Shown: positions 8,534 to 17,736, numbered from the stretch's first letter. The stretch is 54,963 nt of DNA from Pseudoalteromonas lipolytica (GCF_001306915.1 NZ_LJTC01000017.1:16207-71169); one strand, 5' to 3'. The notes: generated by a model not told the origin, from the sequence alone. Translations and numbers: made by a program.

Positions 8534-9280
8534 ATGACAAATTTATTTTCTCTTGAGGGCAAGGTTGTCCTAATCACTGGTGCAAGCCGTGGTATTGGTA
8601 AAGCGATTGCAAATACGCTAGTTGCACAAGGTGCAAAAGTAGCGGGTACTGCAACAAGCGAATCAGGTGCTGCTAAAATCAGTGAATATCTAGGTGACAA
8701 CGGTAAAGGTTATGCCCTTAACGTTACAGATCCTGAATCGATTGAGGCGACACTTGCTGCGATCAAGGCTGATTTAGGCGATATCGACGTATTAGTTAAC
8801 AATGCAGGTATTACTCGCGATAACTTATTAATGCGTATGAAAGACGGTGAGTGGGATGACATCATCGACACGAACCTAAGCTCAATTTTCCGTTTATCTA
8901 AGGCTGTTTTACGCCCTATGATGAAAAAGAAAAATGGTCGTATCATTAATATCGGTTCTGTAGTGGGCACTATGGGTAATGCGGGTCAAGCTAACTATGC
9001 TGCAGCGAAAGCGGGTGTAATTGGTTTTACTAAGTCATTAGCACGCGAAGTGGCATCACGTGGCATCACTGTGAACGTTGTTGCACCGGGTTTTATCCAA
9101 ACAGATATGACAGACGAGCTGACTGAAGACCAAAAAGCAGCTACGCTTGCAAATGTACCTGCAGGGCGTTTAGGTCAACCTGAAGAAATCGCTGCTGCGG
9201 TATGCTATTTAGCATCTGACGCTGCTGCGTATGTATCAGGCGAAACATTGCACGTAAATGGCGCGATGTACATGGTTTAA
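8534..9280 (+). CDS. fabG: 3-oxoacyl-ACP reductase FabG
   Basis: NADPH-dependent reductase of the elongation cycle, classical short-chain dehydrogenase fold. The TGASRGIG nucleotide motif is at 15-22, NNAG at 89-92, and the catalytic triad S142, Y155 and K159 lies in GSVVG and YAAAK. The end ETLHVNGAMYMV is typical. At 248 aa it has normal length. It is 11 bp from fabD and probably in the same transcript; a 238-bp spacer with hairpins separates it from acpP. Confidence 0.97.
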   Translation: MTNLFSLEGKVVLITGASRGIGKAIANTLVAQGAKVAGTATSESGAAKISEYLGDNGKGYALNVTDPESIEATLAAIKADLGDIDVLVNNAGITRDNLLMRMKDGEWDDIIDTNLSSIFRLSKAVLRPMMKKKNGRIINIGSVVGTMGNAGQANYAAAKAGVIGFTKSLAREVASRGITVNVVAPGFIQTDMTDELTEDQKAATLANVPAGRLGQPEEIAAAVCYLASDAAAYVSGETLHVNGAMYMV

Positions 9281-9285
9281 TGAAA

Positions 9286-9305
9286 GTTAGCAAAAATTTG
9301 CTAGC
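9286..9305 (+). terminator. Hairpin just after fabG
   Basis: GTTAGCAAA (9286-9294) pairs with TTTGCTAGC (9297-9305), nine pairs with one G-U, starting five bases after the fabG stop. No T-run follows. It could protect or define the 3' end of the fabG message; the role is inferred. Confidence 0.4.
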
Positions 9306-9454
9306 GAAAGATTATCGAAAATTGTTGAAATTTTTGTGATCTTGCTTTAAACATACTTGAATTCGCTATGAAAATAAGCGATAAATGAACAAATACTATT
9401 CGAGAGGTTTGACCAGATAAGTAATTATCAGCAAATCCTTGAATCACAGAATTA

Positions 9455-9502
9455 TGCGGCGTAAACTACGCCGCAATCTGAAAATAACGCATTGGCGTTT
9501 TT
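9455..9502 (+). promoter_or_regulatory. Two hairpins in the acpP leader
   Basis: A tight hairpin with a 9-bp stem, TGCGGCGTA (9455-9463) / TACGCCGCA (9467-9475), has a 3-nt loop. It is followed by a smaller one, AACGC-ATTG-GCGTT (9486-9499), running into a five-T tract (9498-9502) immediately before the acpP ribosome site. The second has the form of a weak intrinsic terminator, so an attenuation or mRNA-stability role in setting the high, separate expression of acpP is possible. The structures are visible; the function is inference. Confidence 0.5.
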
Positions 9503-9518
9503 AATAAAGGAAAGAAGA

Positions 9519-9755
9519 ATGAGCGACATCCAAGAACGCGTAAAGAAAATTATCATTGAGCAACTAGGTGTTAAAGAAGAAGAAGTAAAACATGAAGCTT
9601 CTTTCGTTGACGACTTAGGTGCTGATTCACTTGACACTGTAGAACTAGTAATGGCTCTTGAAGAAGAGTTCGACACTGAGATCCCAGACGAAGAAGCTGA
9701 AAAGATCACTACAGTTCAAGCTGCAATCGATTACGTTACAGCTCACGCTGAGTAA
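9519..9755 (+). CDS. acpP: Acyl carrier protein
   Basis: Small acidic carrier that holds the growing acyl chain on a phosphopantetheine arm. The ATG at 9519 gives MSDIQERVKK, the conserved start, with AAAGGAAAGAAG as ribosome site; a frame open from 9492 adds nine residues lying in the leader hairpin and is rejected. The DSL motif has S37 as the attachment site. The length of 78 aa is standard. It lies between fabG and fabF as in E. coli. Confidence 0.98.
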   Translation: MSDIQERVKKIIIEQLGVKEEEVKHEASFVDDLGADSLDTVELVMALEEEFDTEIPDEEAEKITTVQAAIDYVTAHAE

Positions 9756-9773
9756 TTTTACGCATTTTGATTT

Positions 9774-9798
9774 TAAGGGCAGCATTAAGCTGCCCTTA
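9774..9798 (+). terminator. Hairpin between acpP and fabF
   Basis: A perfect 10-bp stem TAAGGGCAGC (9774-9783) / GCTGCCCTTA (9789-9798) with a 5-nt loop lies 19 bp after the acpP stop. No T-run follows on the plus strand, so it would act as an mRNA 3'-end stabiliser or partial terminator that gives extra acpP relative to fabF. Confidence 0.55.
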
Positions 9799-9872
9799 GT
9801 CTATCTATAGAATGATACTAATAAATTTGGTATACACCCCACCTAAAATAATTTCCTTATTGGAGGCAACCC

Positions 9873-11111
9873 GTGGCTAAACGTCGAGTCGTCGTAACTG
9901 GCTTAGGAATGTTGACACCGCTAGGTAATGATGTTGAATCTACTTGGCAAGGTTTGTTAAACGGTAAAAGTGGTATTCAAACTATCACGCATTTCGATAC
10001 CTCAAGTTTCGGCACCAAATTCGCAGGTTTGCTGAATGACTTTGATGCATCAGCTTACATGTCACCGAAAGATGCAAAGAAAATGGATTTGTTTATCCAA
10101 TATGGCATTGCAGCGGGTGTACAAGCACTACAAGATTCTGGTCTAGAGATCACTGAAGAAAACGCCACTCGTGTTGGTGTAGCAGTGGGTTCTGGCATCG
10201 GTGGTTTAACTTTAATTGAAGAAAACCACATTAAACTATTAAATAGCGGCCCGCGTAAGCTTTCTCCGTTTTACGTACCTTCGACCATTATCAATATGAT
10301 CTCTGGTCATTTATCGATTATGCACGGTTTACGTGGCCCTAATATTTCAATCGTTACAGCCTGTACTACAGGTCTGCATAACATTGGTCATGCTGCGCGT
10401 ATGATTGCATACGGCGATGCAGATGCAATGGTAGCCGGTGGTGCTGAAAAAGCATCGACACCAATTGGTATGGGTGGCTTTAATGCGGCACGTGCATTAT
10501 CAACTCGTAACGACGATCCACAAGCTGCATCTCGTCCTTGGGATAAAGACCGTGATGGTTTTGTTCTTGCTGATGGTGCTGGTGTTATCGTACTTGAAGA
10601 ATATGAGCATGCTAAAGCACGTGGCGCGAAGATCTACGCTGAACTCGTTGGTTTTGGTATGAGTGGCGATGCATATCACATGACATCTCCACCTGAAGAC
10701 GGTGCAGGCGCAGCTCTAGCGATGGAAAATGCCCTAAACGATGCACAAGTTAATGCAGACCAAGTTGGTTACATTAATGCTCACGGTACATCGACGAATG
10801 CAGGCGATAAAGCCGAAACATCCGCTGTTAAAACTATTTTTGGTGATGCAGCGAAAGATGTGATGGTAAGTTCATCTAAATCAATGATGGGTCACTTGTT
10901 AGGTGCAGCAGGCTCGGTAGAGTCAATTATTACTATCTTGTCACTTGTTGACCAGAAAGTAAGCCCTACAATCAACCTTGATAACCCAGATGAAGGCTGT
11001 GATTTAGACTACGTACCGCACACTGCACGTGACGCTAAATTGGATTACGCACTATGTAATTCATTTGGTTTTGGTGGTACTAATGGCTCGTTGCTGTTTA
11101 AAAAGGTATAA
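9873..11111 (+). CDS. fabF: 3-oxoacyl-ACP synthase II FabF
   Basis: Condensing enzyme of fatty-acid elongation, important for cis-vaccenate and cold adjustment in related bacteria. It starts with GTG at 9873 behind TGGAGG, giving MAKRRVVVTGLGMLTPLG. The catalytic triad is C164 (TACTTG), H304 (NAHGTSTNAGD) and H341 (MGHLLGAAG). At 412 aa it is full length. It is followed by a clear intrinsic terminator. Confidence 0.97.
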   Translation: MAKRRVVVTGLGMLTPLGNDVESTWQGLLNGKSGIQTITHFDTSSFGTKFAGLLNDFDASAYMSPKDAKKMDLFIQYGIAAGVQALQDSGLEITEENATRVGVAVGSGIGGLTLIEENHIKLLNSGPRKLSPFYVPSTIINMISGHLSIMHGLRGPNISIVTACTTGLHNIGHAARMIAYGDADAMVAGGAEKASTPIGMGGFNAARALSTRNDDPQAASRPWDKDRDGFVLADGAGVIVLEEYEHAKARGAKIYAELVGFGMSGDAYHMTSPPEDGAGAALAMENALNDAQVNADQVGYINAHGTSTNAGDKAETSAVKTIFGDAAKDVMVSSSKSMMGHLLGAAGSVESIITILSLVDQKVSPTINLDNPDEGCDLDYVPHTARDAKLDYALCNSFGFGGTNGSLLFKKV

Positions 11112-11140
11112 TTCTTTTTAACAACGGACTAAAAAGAAGA

Positions 11141-11166
11141 GCCCAGTTGTTTAACTGGGCTTTTTT
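11141..11166 (+). terminator. Intrinsic terminator after fabF
   Basis: GCCCAGTT (11141-11148), loop GTTT, AACTGGGC (11153-11160), then six T. A textbook rho-independent terminator. The pabC start codon lies only two bases after the T-run, so pabC must rely on readthrough, or on a promoter within the fabF end. Confidence 0.9.
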
Positions 11167-11168
11167 GT

Positions 11169-11981
11169 ATGAATAAATTAAAACAAACAATAAAAATAAT
11201 CACACCAGACACCACAATAAGCACGCAAGATCGTGGCTTAAATTATGGTGATGGCTTTTTTACCACAGCCTCTGTGATGAATTCTGTCGTTGAGCACTGG
11301 GATTTACACAAAGCGCGTTTAGATGAATGCGCGCAAAGACTATTTTTCCCCGAATTAGATTTAACCGCAATTGAGCGTGAAGTTAACCACGCAATCAGTG
11401 ATACACAAACCGGTATTTTAAAAATAGTTGTCACCCGTGGTGCAGGTGGGCGTGGTTATGGCTTACCAAACACACCAAGTATCCAAGTGCTGATCAGTAC
11501 CATGCCTGCAGTTTCACACTATAAAAGTTGGCAGCAGCAGGGGGCAAATCTTGAAATCAGCGACGTGAAACTTGCACATCAACCTTTACTTGCAGGCTTA
11601 AAAACATTGAACCGTTTAGAGCAAGTGCTTATCAAAAAGCAAATGAGCAGCCTTGAATGTGATGACGTTGTTGTACTTGATTATGATAACAATGTGATTG
11701 AGTGCTCTACTGCAAATATTTTTGCTATTAAAGACGGTCAAGTTATATCACCTAAGTTAGACCGTTGCGGTATCACTGGGGTTTATCTCAGCGCTTTATG
11801 TGATAAGTTAGCCATTGAATTTAAAGCAATCCAACTAGATGAGCTTTTAGCTATGGATGCCGTATTTATGTGTAACAGTTTAATGGGCGTGGTTCCCGTT
11901 GCACGAATTGCTGATACACAGTTTGATATTGAATGCAGTAAAGCGCTATTAACGGCGCAGTTTGCCAAGGAGAGTGTGTGA
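11169..11981 (+). CDS. pabC: Aminodeoxychorismate lyase PabC
   Basis: PLP enzyme releasing p-aminobenzoate from 4-amino-4-deoxychorismate for folate synthesis. The 270-aa sequence shows DRGLNYGDGFF near 21, GLKTLNRLEQVLIKK with the PLP lysine near 150, and ECSTANIFAI. Its ATG is two bases beyond the T-run of the fabF terminator and there is no ordinary ribosome site; the purine run AAAAAGAAGA lies before the hairpin. The 3' end overlaps mltG by 4 bp (GTGA). Confidence 0.93.
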   Translation: MNKLKQTIKIITPDTTISTQDRGLNYGDGFFTTASVMNSVVEHWDLHKARLDECAQRLFFPELDLTAIEREVNHAISDTQTGILKIVVTRGAGGRGYGLPNTPSIQVLISTMPAVSHYKSWQQQGANLEISDVKLAHQPLLAGLKTLNRLEQVLIKKQMSSLECDDVVVLDYDNNVIECSTANIFAIKDGQVISPKLDRCGITGVYLSALCDKLAIEFKAIQLDELLAMDAVFMCNSLMGVVPVARIADTQFDIECSKALLTAQFAKESV

Positions 11982-12955
11982 TAAAAGTCATTGTTAGCGT
12001 GCTGTTATTAGCATTGCTATGTTGTGGTATTGGCTATCAACAACTTCAATCAGCATTAAAAATGCCGTTAAAAGTTGAAAATAGTACTTTATTTAAAGTG
12101 GAGCGTGGCACCGGCTTTAATCAACTTTGCCAAGCATGGCAAACAAAGCAGTGGGTTGATAGTTGTTTTAAATTTCAGGTACTCGCTAAATTAGATCCTA
12201 CGCTTACGGATTTAAAAGCGGGTCTTTATGAACTGGATACAAGCGCTGTGATTGATAATATTCGCCGTATTAATCAAGGTGCACAAGTGAGCTTTAGCTT
12301 CACAATTATTGAAGGTCAGCCACTTCGTGACGTTGTTGCTAATATTCAAAAGCAAGCGCATTTAAGCCAAGACTTAGATACAGAAAATTTAGCGACGCAG
12401 ATAAGTAACACGCAAGAGAATTTAGAAGGCTGGTTGTTCCCTGATACCTATCACTACCATAGCGAAGATAGTGCCAGCGGCTTATTAAAACGCGCATACA
12501 ACAAAATGCAGCAGGAATTAGACACCGCATGGCAAACTAGAGCGCCAGATTTAGTATTAAGCTCACCGTATGAAGCGTTAATACTGGCTTCTATCATCGA
12601 AAAAGAAACGGGCCTTGCTTCTGAGCGACCATTAATTTCTGCGGTATTTACCAATCGTTTAAAAACCAATATGCGCTTACAAACCGATCCAACGGTTATT
12701 TATGGTATTGGTGCTGATTTTGATGGCGATATAAAACGAAAAGATTTAACAACCTATACACCGTATAACACGTATAAAATAAAAGGCTTGCCGCCAACAC
12801 CCATAGCCATGCCTTCGAAAGCAGCGATTTTGGCCGCGGTTAATCCACCTGAGTCTGAATATGTGTATTTTGTTGCGAAAGGGGATGGCAGCCATCAATT
12901 TTCGAAAACATTGCAAGAACATAATCGAGCGGTAAAGCAGTACCAATTAAACTAA
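11978..12955 (+). CDS. mltG: Endolytic murein transglycosylase MltG
   Basis: Inner-membrane lytic transglycosylase that cuts nascent glycan strands and terminates peptidoglycan chain growth. It starts with GTG at 11978, overlapping pabC. An N-terminal membrane segment (about 2-20) leads into a periplasmic YceG domain; the catalytic Glu is in ASIIEKETG near residue 208, followed by SAVFTNRL and LQTDPTVIYG. The length, 325 aa, is normal. pabC-mltG-tmk-holB order is conserved in gammaproteobacteria. Confidence 0.95.
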   Translation: MIKVIVSVLLLALLCCGIGYQQLQSALKMPLKVENSTLFKVERGTGFNQLCQAWQTKQWVDSCFKFQVLAKLDPTLTDLKAGLYELDTSAVIDNIRRINQGAQVSFSFTIIEGQPLRDVVANIQKQAHLSQDLDTENLATQISNTQENLEGWLFPDTYHYHSEDSASGLLKRAYNKMQQELDTAWQTRAPDLVLSSPYEALILASIIEKETGLASERPLISAVFTNRLKTNMRLQTDPTVIYGIGADFDGDIKRKDLTTYTPYNTYKIKGLPPTPIAMPSKAAILAAVNPPESEYVYFVAKGDGSHQFSKTLQEHNRAVKQYQLN

Positions 12956-12973
12956 CAACCAGAATTGAGTCAT

Positions 12974-13600
12974 ATGACAGCGAAATTTATAGTGATTGAA
13001 GGCCTAGAAGGGGCCGGAAAATCAACGGCTATTGCCGTATGCCAAGCTTATTTAGAAAACAAGCAAGTCGATTTTATTAATGTACGTGAGCCTGGCGGTA
13101 CAGCTATGGCTGAAGAGCTGCGTAATATCGTCAAACAGGCTCACCAAGAAACAGTGACGAGTGAAACAGAGCTGTTAATCATGTATGCAGCACGTTCGCA
13201 ATTGGTTGCTAATGTTATTAATCCGGCACTTGAAAAGGGCACTTGGGTTTTAGGTGATCGCCATGATCTTTCATCACAAGCATATCAAGGTGGTGGTCGT
13301 GGTATTGAACAAACTAAACTCTCTTTTTTAGCTGATATGGTGCTAAATGGTTTAAAGCCTGATTTAACCATTTATTTAGACATTGACCCAGCTGTGGGTC
13401 TTGCTCGCGCTAAAGGACGTGGTGAACTTGATCGTATCGAACAAGAAGCATTAGGCTTTTTTGAGCGCACTCGCGCACGCTACCTTGAAATAGCTAACAC
13501 TGATAGCAGTATCAAAATTGTGGATGCAAACCAAACAATGCCAGAAGTACATGCGGCAATCACTACCGTGCTTGATAACTTTTTTGCAGGTTTAAATTAA
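12974..13600 (+). CDS. tmk: Thymidylate kinase
   Basis: Phosphorylates dTMP to dTDP. I prefer the ATG at 12974 (MTAKFIVIEGLEGAGKST) over an in-frame TTG at 12965, because it matches the E. coli start and TTGAG lies upstream as a weak ribosome site. The P-loop GLEGAGKST is at about 10-18, the DR(H/Y) motif is DRHDLSSQAYQGGGRG, and the LID region is RAKGRGELDRIE. At 208 aa it has standard length. One base separates it from holB. Confidence 0.95.
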   Translation: MTAKFIVIEGLEGAGKSTAIAVCQAYLENKQVDFINVREPGGTAMAEELRNIVKQAHQETVTSETELLIMYAARSQLVANVINPALEKGTWVLGDRHDLSSQAYQGGGRGIEQTKLSFLADMVLNGLKPDLTIYLDIDPAVGLARAKGRGELDRIEQEALGFFERTRARYLEIANTDSSIKIVDANQTMPEVHAAITTVLDNFFAGLN

Positions 13601-13601
13601 T

Positions 13602-14495
13602 ATGCCTTTGCCGTGGCTTGAAGGGCTTTATCAGCAACTTGCGCAAAGTTTTGCACAGCAACGCTTTCATCATGCACAGCTATTTAATGGTGATAAAGGT
13701 GTTGGCAAGCAACGTTTAGTCGATTCGCTCGCTGATGGGCTACTTTGTGCGTCACCTGTAAACTTAAAAGCCTGTGGCAATTGTAAAAGCTGCCAACTAA
13801 ATCAAGCGGGTACTCATCCTGATAAACGCGTTGTAAAGGTAGAAGGCCAAACAATAGGCGTTGATGAAATTCGGGAGATCAGTGATTTTATCAACCATTC
13901 AGCAGCGCAAAATGGTAACAAAGTAGTGGTGCTTGAACAGTGTCACAAAATGACCACTGCAGCGGCTAATGCTTTATTAAAGACCCTTGAAGAGCCAAGT
14001 TTGCGCCGTTATTTATTGTTAACGTGCGAACAAACAGCATTATTACCTGCAACAATTTTAAGTCGCTGTGCGGTACACGAAATAAAGGTTAACCCAGAAT
14101 ATACAACACAATGGTTAGCATCACTGAACATTGCTAATTATTCATGGTTAGAGTTGTTCGCTAGGCAGCCACTGCTTGTTCAGCAGTGGCAAAATGATAA
14201 CCAACTTGAAGCTATTGATTCACTCTTTAAATTTGCAACTAAGCTAAAAGACAGCCATAATTTCAGTGCGTTAGTCGACATCCTTAATAAAGATCATAGC
14301 TTGGTTAATGTATTTGCCTTGTTTTTAACAGAGCATCTTAAAACGCAATTAGTATTAGGAATGGACTTTTTCAATTATCAAAAAGCACAATCTGCTATTT
14401 CAGAGTTTCTTTATAACAGCTCGCATGTGCTTGGCTTAAATATGGATCTAGCCATTTCACAATTAGCGTTTACTTTACGTGAAAGTCAAAATTAG
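13602..14495 (+). CDS. holB: DNA polymerase III delta' subunit
   Basis: Clamp-loader subunit that helps to load the sliding clamp. The 297-aa protein begins MPLPWLEGLYQQL and has an AAA+ fold with a degenerate P-loop GDKGVGKQ, a zinc module with CGNCKSC, VDEIRE and the sensor region NALLKTLEEP plus LLPATILSRC. Lack of a functional ATP site is normal for delta'. It lies one base after tmk and eight bases before pilZ, as in Pseudomonas. Confidence 0.94.
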   Translation: MPLPWLEGLYQQLAQSFAQQRFHHAQLFNGDKGVGKQRLVDSLADGLLCASPVNLKACGNCKSCQLNQAGTHPDKRVVKVEGQTIGVDEIREISDFINHSAAQNGNKVVVLEQCHKMTTAAANALLKTLEEPSLRRYLLLTCEQTALLPATILSRCAVHEIKVNPEYTTQWLASLNIANYSWLELFARQPLLVQQWQNDNQLEAIDSLFKFATKLKDSHNFSALVDILNKDHSLVNVFALFLTEHLKTQLVLGMDFFNYQKAQSAISEFLYNSSHVLGLNMDLAISQLAFTLRESQN

Positions 14496-14503
14496 GATAT
14501 ATC

Positions 14504-14830
14504 GTGCAAGAATTATTAGTAGATATCGAAGACTTAGAAGAATTATACCGCTGTTACATGCCTTATCTAAAAAATGGTGGTTTGTTTGTTCGCACTAATA
14601 TGCGCTTTGAAATGGGTCATTCATTGGCTTTAAAAGTAACATTACCAGATGCACTAGAGGATGATGTAGTAACGGGTAAAGTTGCTTGGATCACACCACA
14701 AGGTGCGCAAAGCTCAAACCCGCCAGGTATTGGTGTGAATTTTATCGATGATAAAACCAATTTGAATGCCAAAATCGAAAAACTACTCGGTACTATGTTA
14801 AACTCAGGCAATCCGACCTATACCATGTAA
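14504..14830 (+). CDS. pilZ: PilZ-domain protein (type IV pilus PilZ)
   Basis: A 108-aa single-domain PilZ protein starting with GTG at 14504 behind AGGATAT. The order tmk-holB-pilZ-tatD is that of Pseudomonas aeruginosa, where PilZ is needed for type IV pilus assembly. GGLFVRTN, GKVAWITPQ and GIGVNFIDD match the fold, but the RxxxR c-di-GMP-binding arm is absent, as in other true PilZ proteins, so it probably does not bind c-di-GMP. Confidence 0.9.
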   Translation: MQELLVDIEDLEELYRCYMPYLKNGGLFVRTNMRFEMGHSLALKVTLPDALEDDVVTGKVAWITPQGAQSSNPPGIGVNFIDDKTNLNAKIEKLLGTMLNSGNPTYTM

Positions 14831-14843
14831 TAAAAGTAGTACC

Positions 14844-15623
14844 ATGATTGTAGATTCTCATTGTCATTTAGACAGGCTTGATTTCGATAAACTCGACCTT
14901 AATTTAGACCAAGTACTCGATAATGCTCGTGCAAAGAAAGTAGAACACTTTTTATGTGTAAGCGTAACTTTAGATCAATTCCCATCAATGCTGGATAAAA
15001 TTAAGAACTATCCAGATGTTTCTGCATCATGTGGTGTGCATCCACTTGATCAAAAAGACGCACTCGATAAGCAAAAGCTTATTTCACTTGCAAGCCACGA
15101 CAAAGTGGTAGCAATTGGTGAAACGGGTCTTGATTACTATTACTCAAAAGACACCCATATTGTTCAGCAAGAAAGCTTTGTTGGTCATATCGACGTTGCC
15201 AATGAGCTAAATAAGCCGCTTATTATTCATACACGAGACGCTAGAGAAGACACCATTAACTTAATGCGCGCCCACAATGCTGAGAATTGTGGTGGTGTAT
15301 TACATTGCTTTACAGAAAACTGGGATATGGCCAAAAAAGCCATTAATATGGGCTTTTATATTTCGATTTCGGGCATTGTTACGTTTAAAAATGCCGTAGA
15401 GTTAAAAGACGTTGTAAAGCAAATTCCGCTAGATCGCTTACTAATCGAAACAGATTCACCGTATTTAGCGCCTGTTCCATATCGTGGTAAAACAAATCAA
15501 CCAGCCTATGTTGAAGATGTGGCTTACTACATCGCTGAGTTAAAAGGGCTTACTTTTAACGAATTAGCTGAAGCAACAACCAACAACTTTTACTCGTTGT
15601 TTAATCAAGCTAAAAGGGCGTAA
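14844..15623 (+). CDS. ycfH: TatD-family metal-dependent hydrolase (YcfH)
   Basis: A TIM-barrel metallohydrolase of the TatD DNase family. Visible ligands are HCHLD at 6-10, GETGLDYY, IIHTRDA, GVLHCFTE and IETDSPYLAP, all in order. The 259-aa length is standard. It closes the tmk-holB-pilZ series as in E. coli and Pseudomonas. The physiological substrate of YcfH is not firmly known; members act on DNA or D-aminoacyl-tRNA. Confidence 0.92.
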   Translation: MIVDSHCHLDRLDFDKLDLNLDQVLDNARAKKVEHFLCVSVTLDQFPSMLDKIKNYPDVSASCGVHPLDQKDALDKQKLISLASHDKVVAIGETGLDYYYSKDTHIVQQESFVGHIDVANELNKPLIIHTRDAREDTINLMRAHNAENCGGVLHCFTENWDMAKKAINMGFYISISGIVTFKNAVELKDVVKQIPLDRLLIETDSPYLAPVPYRGKTNQPAYVEDVAYYIAELKGLTFNELAEATTNNFYSLFNQAKRA

Positions 15624-15625
15624 TA

Positions 15626-17479
15626 GTGGACGGCGTATCGAACTTACCTCAGTTAGTAATGGGGCCAATGGTACGCCGAGCAGATGCAGGGCGAGTGTGC
15701 TTTCAATTTGTTACAACTAGGCCTTGCCACTACCGAATAGAGTTTAGCGGTGTTGAAACATTCTCTAGCTTAGAATCAATCCAGTTAGGGCAACACCTTT
15801 ACTTAAATTTCATAAATGTCATACCAGTCAGTGGCCAGTTTGCAGTTGATTCACTGATCTATTATTCGTTACATGATGAAGAAAAAAGCCTTGATTTATC
15901 GTCTTATTGCTATGAACGTGCAGAATCTCCAGCATTTGTGATCCCAAATCGACTCGATAGAATTCTGCATGGTTCGTGTCGTAACCCTCATCACCCTGCA
16001 AAAGATAGCCTTGTAGCTGCAGATAATTGGCAAAATGATCAGCGCCAGTCACTTAATGCAGGTGCTGATCTATTATTGTTATCTGGCGACCAAATATATG
16101 CGGATGATGTCGCAGGGCCTATGCTGCTCGCGATTGAAAAAGTGATTAGCTTGTTTGGAGTGTTTTCAGAGCCAGCGCTTGATTTAGATTTACCAGAAGA
16201 GTTTGAGCAGCAACTTTATCAGCGCCATTTACACTTACCTAAAGTACCTTGGCAAAAACGGAGCAAATTTGGTGTTGGTTATTGGCTTAAAAAAGATGAG
16301 CCACACTTCTCAAGCTTAAAAGCTGAAAACCACTTAATTCATTTTCAAGAATTTATAGCGCTATATTTATTAAACTTCAGTGCTGTTACTTGGCAGCTAA
16401 TTGAGTTTGAATCAATTGAATGCCCAGCATTAGCCCCTAAATACGCTAACCTATTTAAACTTGAAAAGGACGCACTGGTTGGCTTTGCAAATGGCCTTCA
16501 GAGTGTTGAAAGATTATTCGCCAATGTGTCGACACTAATGATGTTTGATGATCATGATGTCACCGATGATTGGAACTTAACAGCAGGGTGGGAGCAAGCT
16601 ATTTATCAGCACCCAGCTAGCCGTCGTATTGTAAATAATGGCCTGATTAGTTATTGGTTAATGCAAGGAATTGGTAATGATGCCGGTGATAACACTTTGT
16701 CTTTATTACCCAGTTTTAAACAAAGCCTGCAACAACAGAGCTGGCATTTTAAAGACTTTGATAAGCTAATACTCAATTTTAACCATTGGCATTACGAGCT
16801 TAATACCATCCCCAAAGTTGTGGTTCTCGATACCCGAACCCATCGCTGGCGTAATGAGCAAAATTTCAATGAACCATCAGGCTTACTTGATTGGGAAAGG
16901 CTCATTGAATTAGAAGAAAGCTTATTGTCTCACGATAAAGTGATTATTGTATCTCCAGCACCGGTGTTTGGTGTTAAATCGATTGAAGCAATCCAAGCTA
17001 TTTTTAATTTTTGCGGGCAGCCATTGTTGGTTGATGTTGAAAACTGGATGGCCCATGAAGGTTCTGCTAAAAAACTGCTAGATACTTTTCGCCGTGAAGA
17101 TACGCCAAAAGAAACCTTGATCCTCTCTGGTGATGTCCATTATTCATTTTGTTTTTCAGTGCAAAAGCGCTTTGGTAAACATAAAAACCGAATTTGGCAG
17201 TTGACTGCCAGTGGTATTAAAAATGAGTTCCCACGCAAACTTATTAATGTACTCGATAAACTCGACTCAATTTTATATGCCCCGAAAAGCCCACTTAACT
17301 TTTTCACTAAACGTTGGCAAATGGAAGTTGATAAACATCAAACCAAAGGCGAAGGACAAAAGTATTTGGTCAGTAATGCGGCTATCAGCTTAATTGAGCT
17401 CAATGATGGCTTACTCGCTAAATATGAACTTATTCACGCTGATAACCAAATAACTGAATTCGATTTAAACGATAATTAA
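15626..17479 (+). CDS. PhoD-like metallophosphoesterase, cytoplasmic
   Basis: A 617-aa protein with GTG start two bases after the tatD-like gene stop, so probably the last gene of the operon. Metal-site motifs of the PhoD-like superfamily are present: HGSCRNP, LLLSGDQIYADD, MMFDDHDVTDDW and LILSGDVHYSF. No signal peptide is visible, unlike secreted alkaline phosphatase D, so the protein is probably cytoplasmic. The substrate is unknown; phosphodiester or phosphomonoester hydrolysis is inferred from the fold. Confidence 0.82.
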   Translation: MDGVSNLPQLVMGPMVRRADAGRVCFQFVTTRPCHYRIEFSGVETFSSLESIQLGQHLYLNFINVIPVSGQFAVDSLIYYSLHDEEKSLDLSSYCYERAESPAFVIPNRLDRILHGSCRNPHHPAKDSLVAADNWQNDQRQSLNAGADLLLLSGDQIYADDVAGPMLLAIEKVISLFGVFSEPALDLDLPEEFEQQLYQRHLHLPKVPWQKRSKFGVGYWLKKDEPHFSSLKAENHLIHFQEFIALYLLNFSAVTWQLIEFESIECPALAPKYANLFKLEKDALVGFANGLQSVERLFANVSTLMMFDDHDVTDDWNLTAGWEQAIYQHPASRRIVNNGLISYWLMQGIGNDAGDNTLSLLPSFKQSLQQQSWHFKDFDKLILNFNHWHYELNTIPKVVVLDTRTHRWRNEQNFNEPSGLLDWERLIELEESLLSHDKVIIVSPAPVFGVKSIEAIQAIFNFCGQPLLVDVENWMAHEGSAKKLLDTFRREDTPKETLILSGDVHYSFCFSVQKRFGKHKNRIWQLTASGIKNEFPRKLINVLDKLDSILYAPKSPLNFFTKRWQMEVDKHQTKGEGQKYLVSNAAISLIELNDGLLAKYELIHADNQITEFDLNDN

Positions 17480-17495
17480 TCGATTGCTTTTGAAT

Positions 17496-17532
17496 AAAAA
17501 AACGCCCAGAACGAATCCGCATTGTTCTGGGC
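17496..17532 (-). terminator. Intrinsic terminator for minus-strand transcripts (rsmF)
   Basis: GCCCAGAAC (17504-17512) pairs with GTTCTGGGC (17524-17532), and a run of seven A at 17496-17502 becomes a T-run on the minus strand. It therefore ends transcripts coming from rsmF, about 205 bp beyond its stop. On the plus strand it lacks a T-run but may still mark the end of the upstream operon. Confidence 0.85.
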
Positions 17533-17736
17533 TTAGGGGGTGGCTCGTGTGAGCCTGCGCTAACTATAAAAAAACACCTTCTAAATTCAGTAGGGAGAAG
17601 TAGAAAGTACTTTTAAGTGTAGTTAATCAGCAGGAAATTGCACGGTAAATGTACAAATTTTATACTAGTTTAAAATCAGTCTGTTACAGCTTTTTACCTA
17701 AATTAGCGCCTTATTTATACAGTCTTTATGCGCAAC

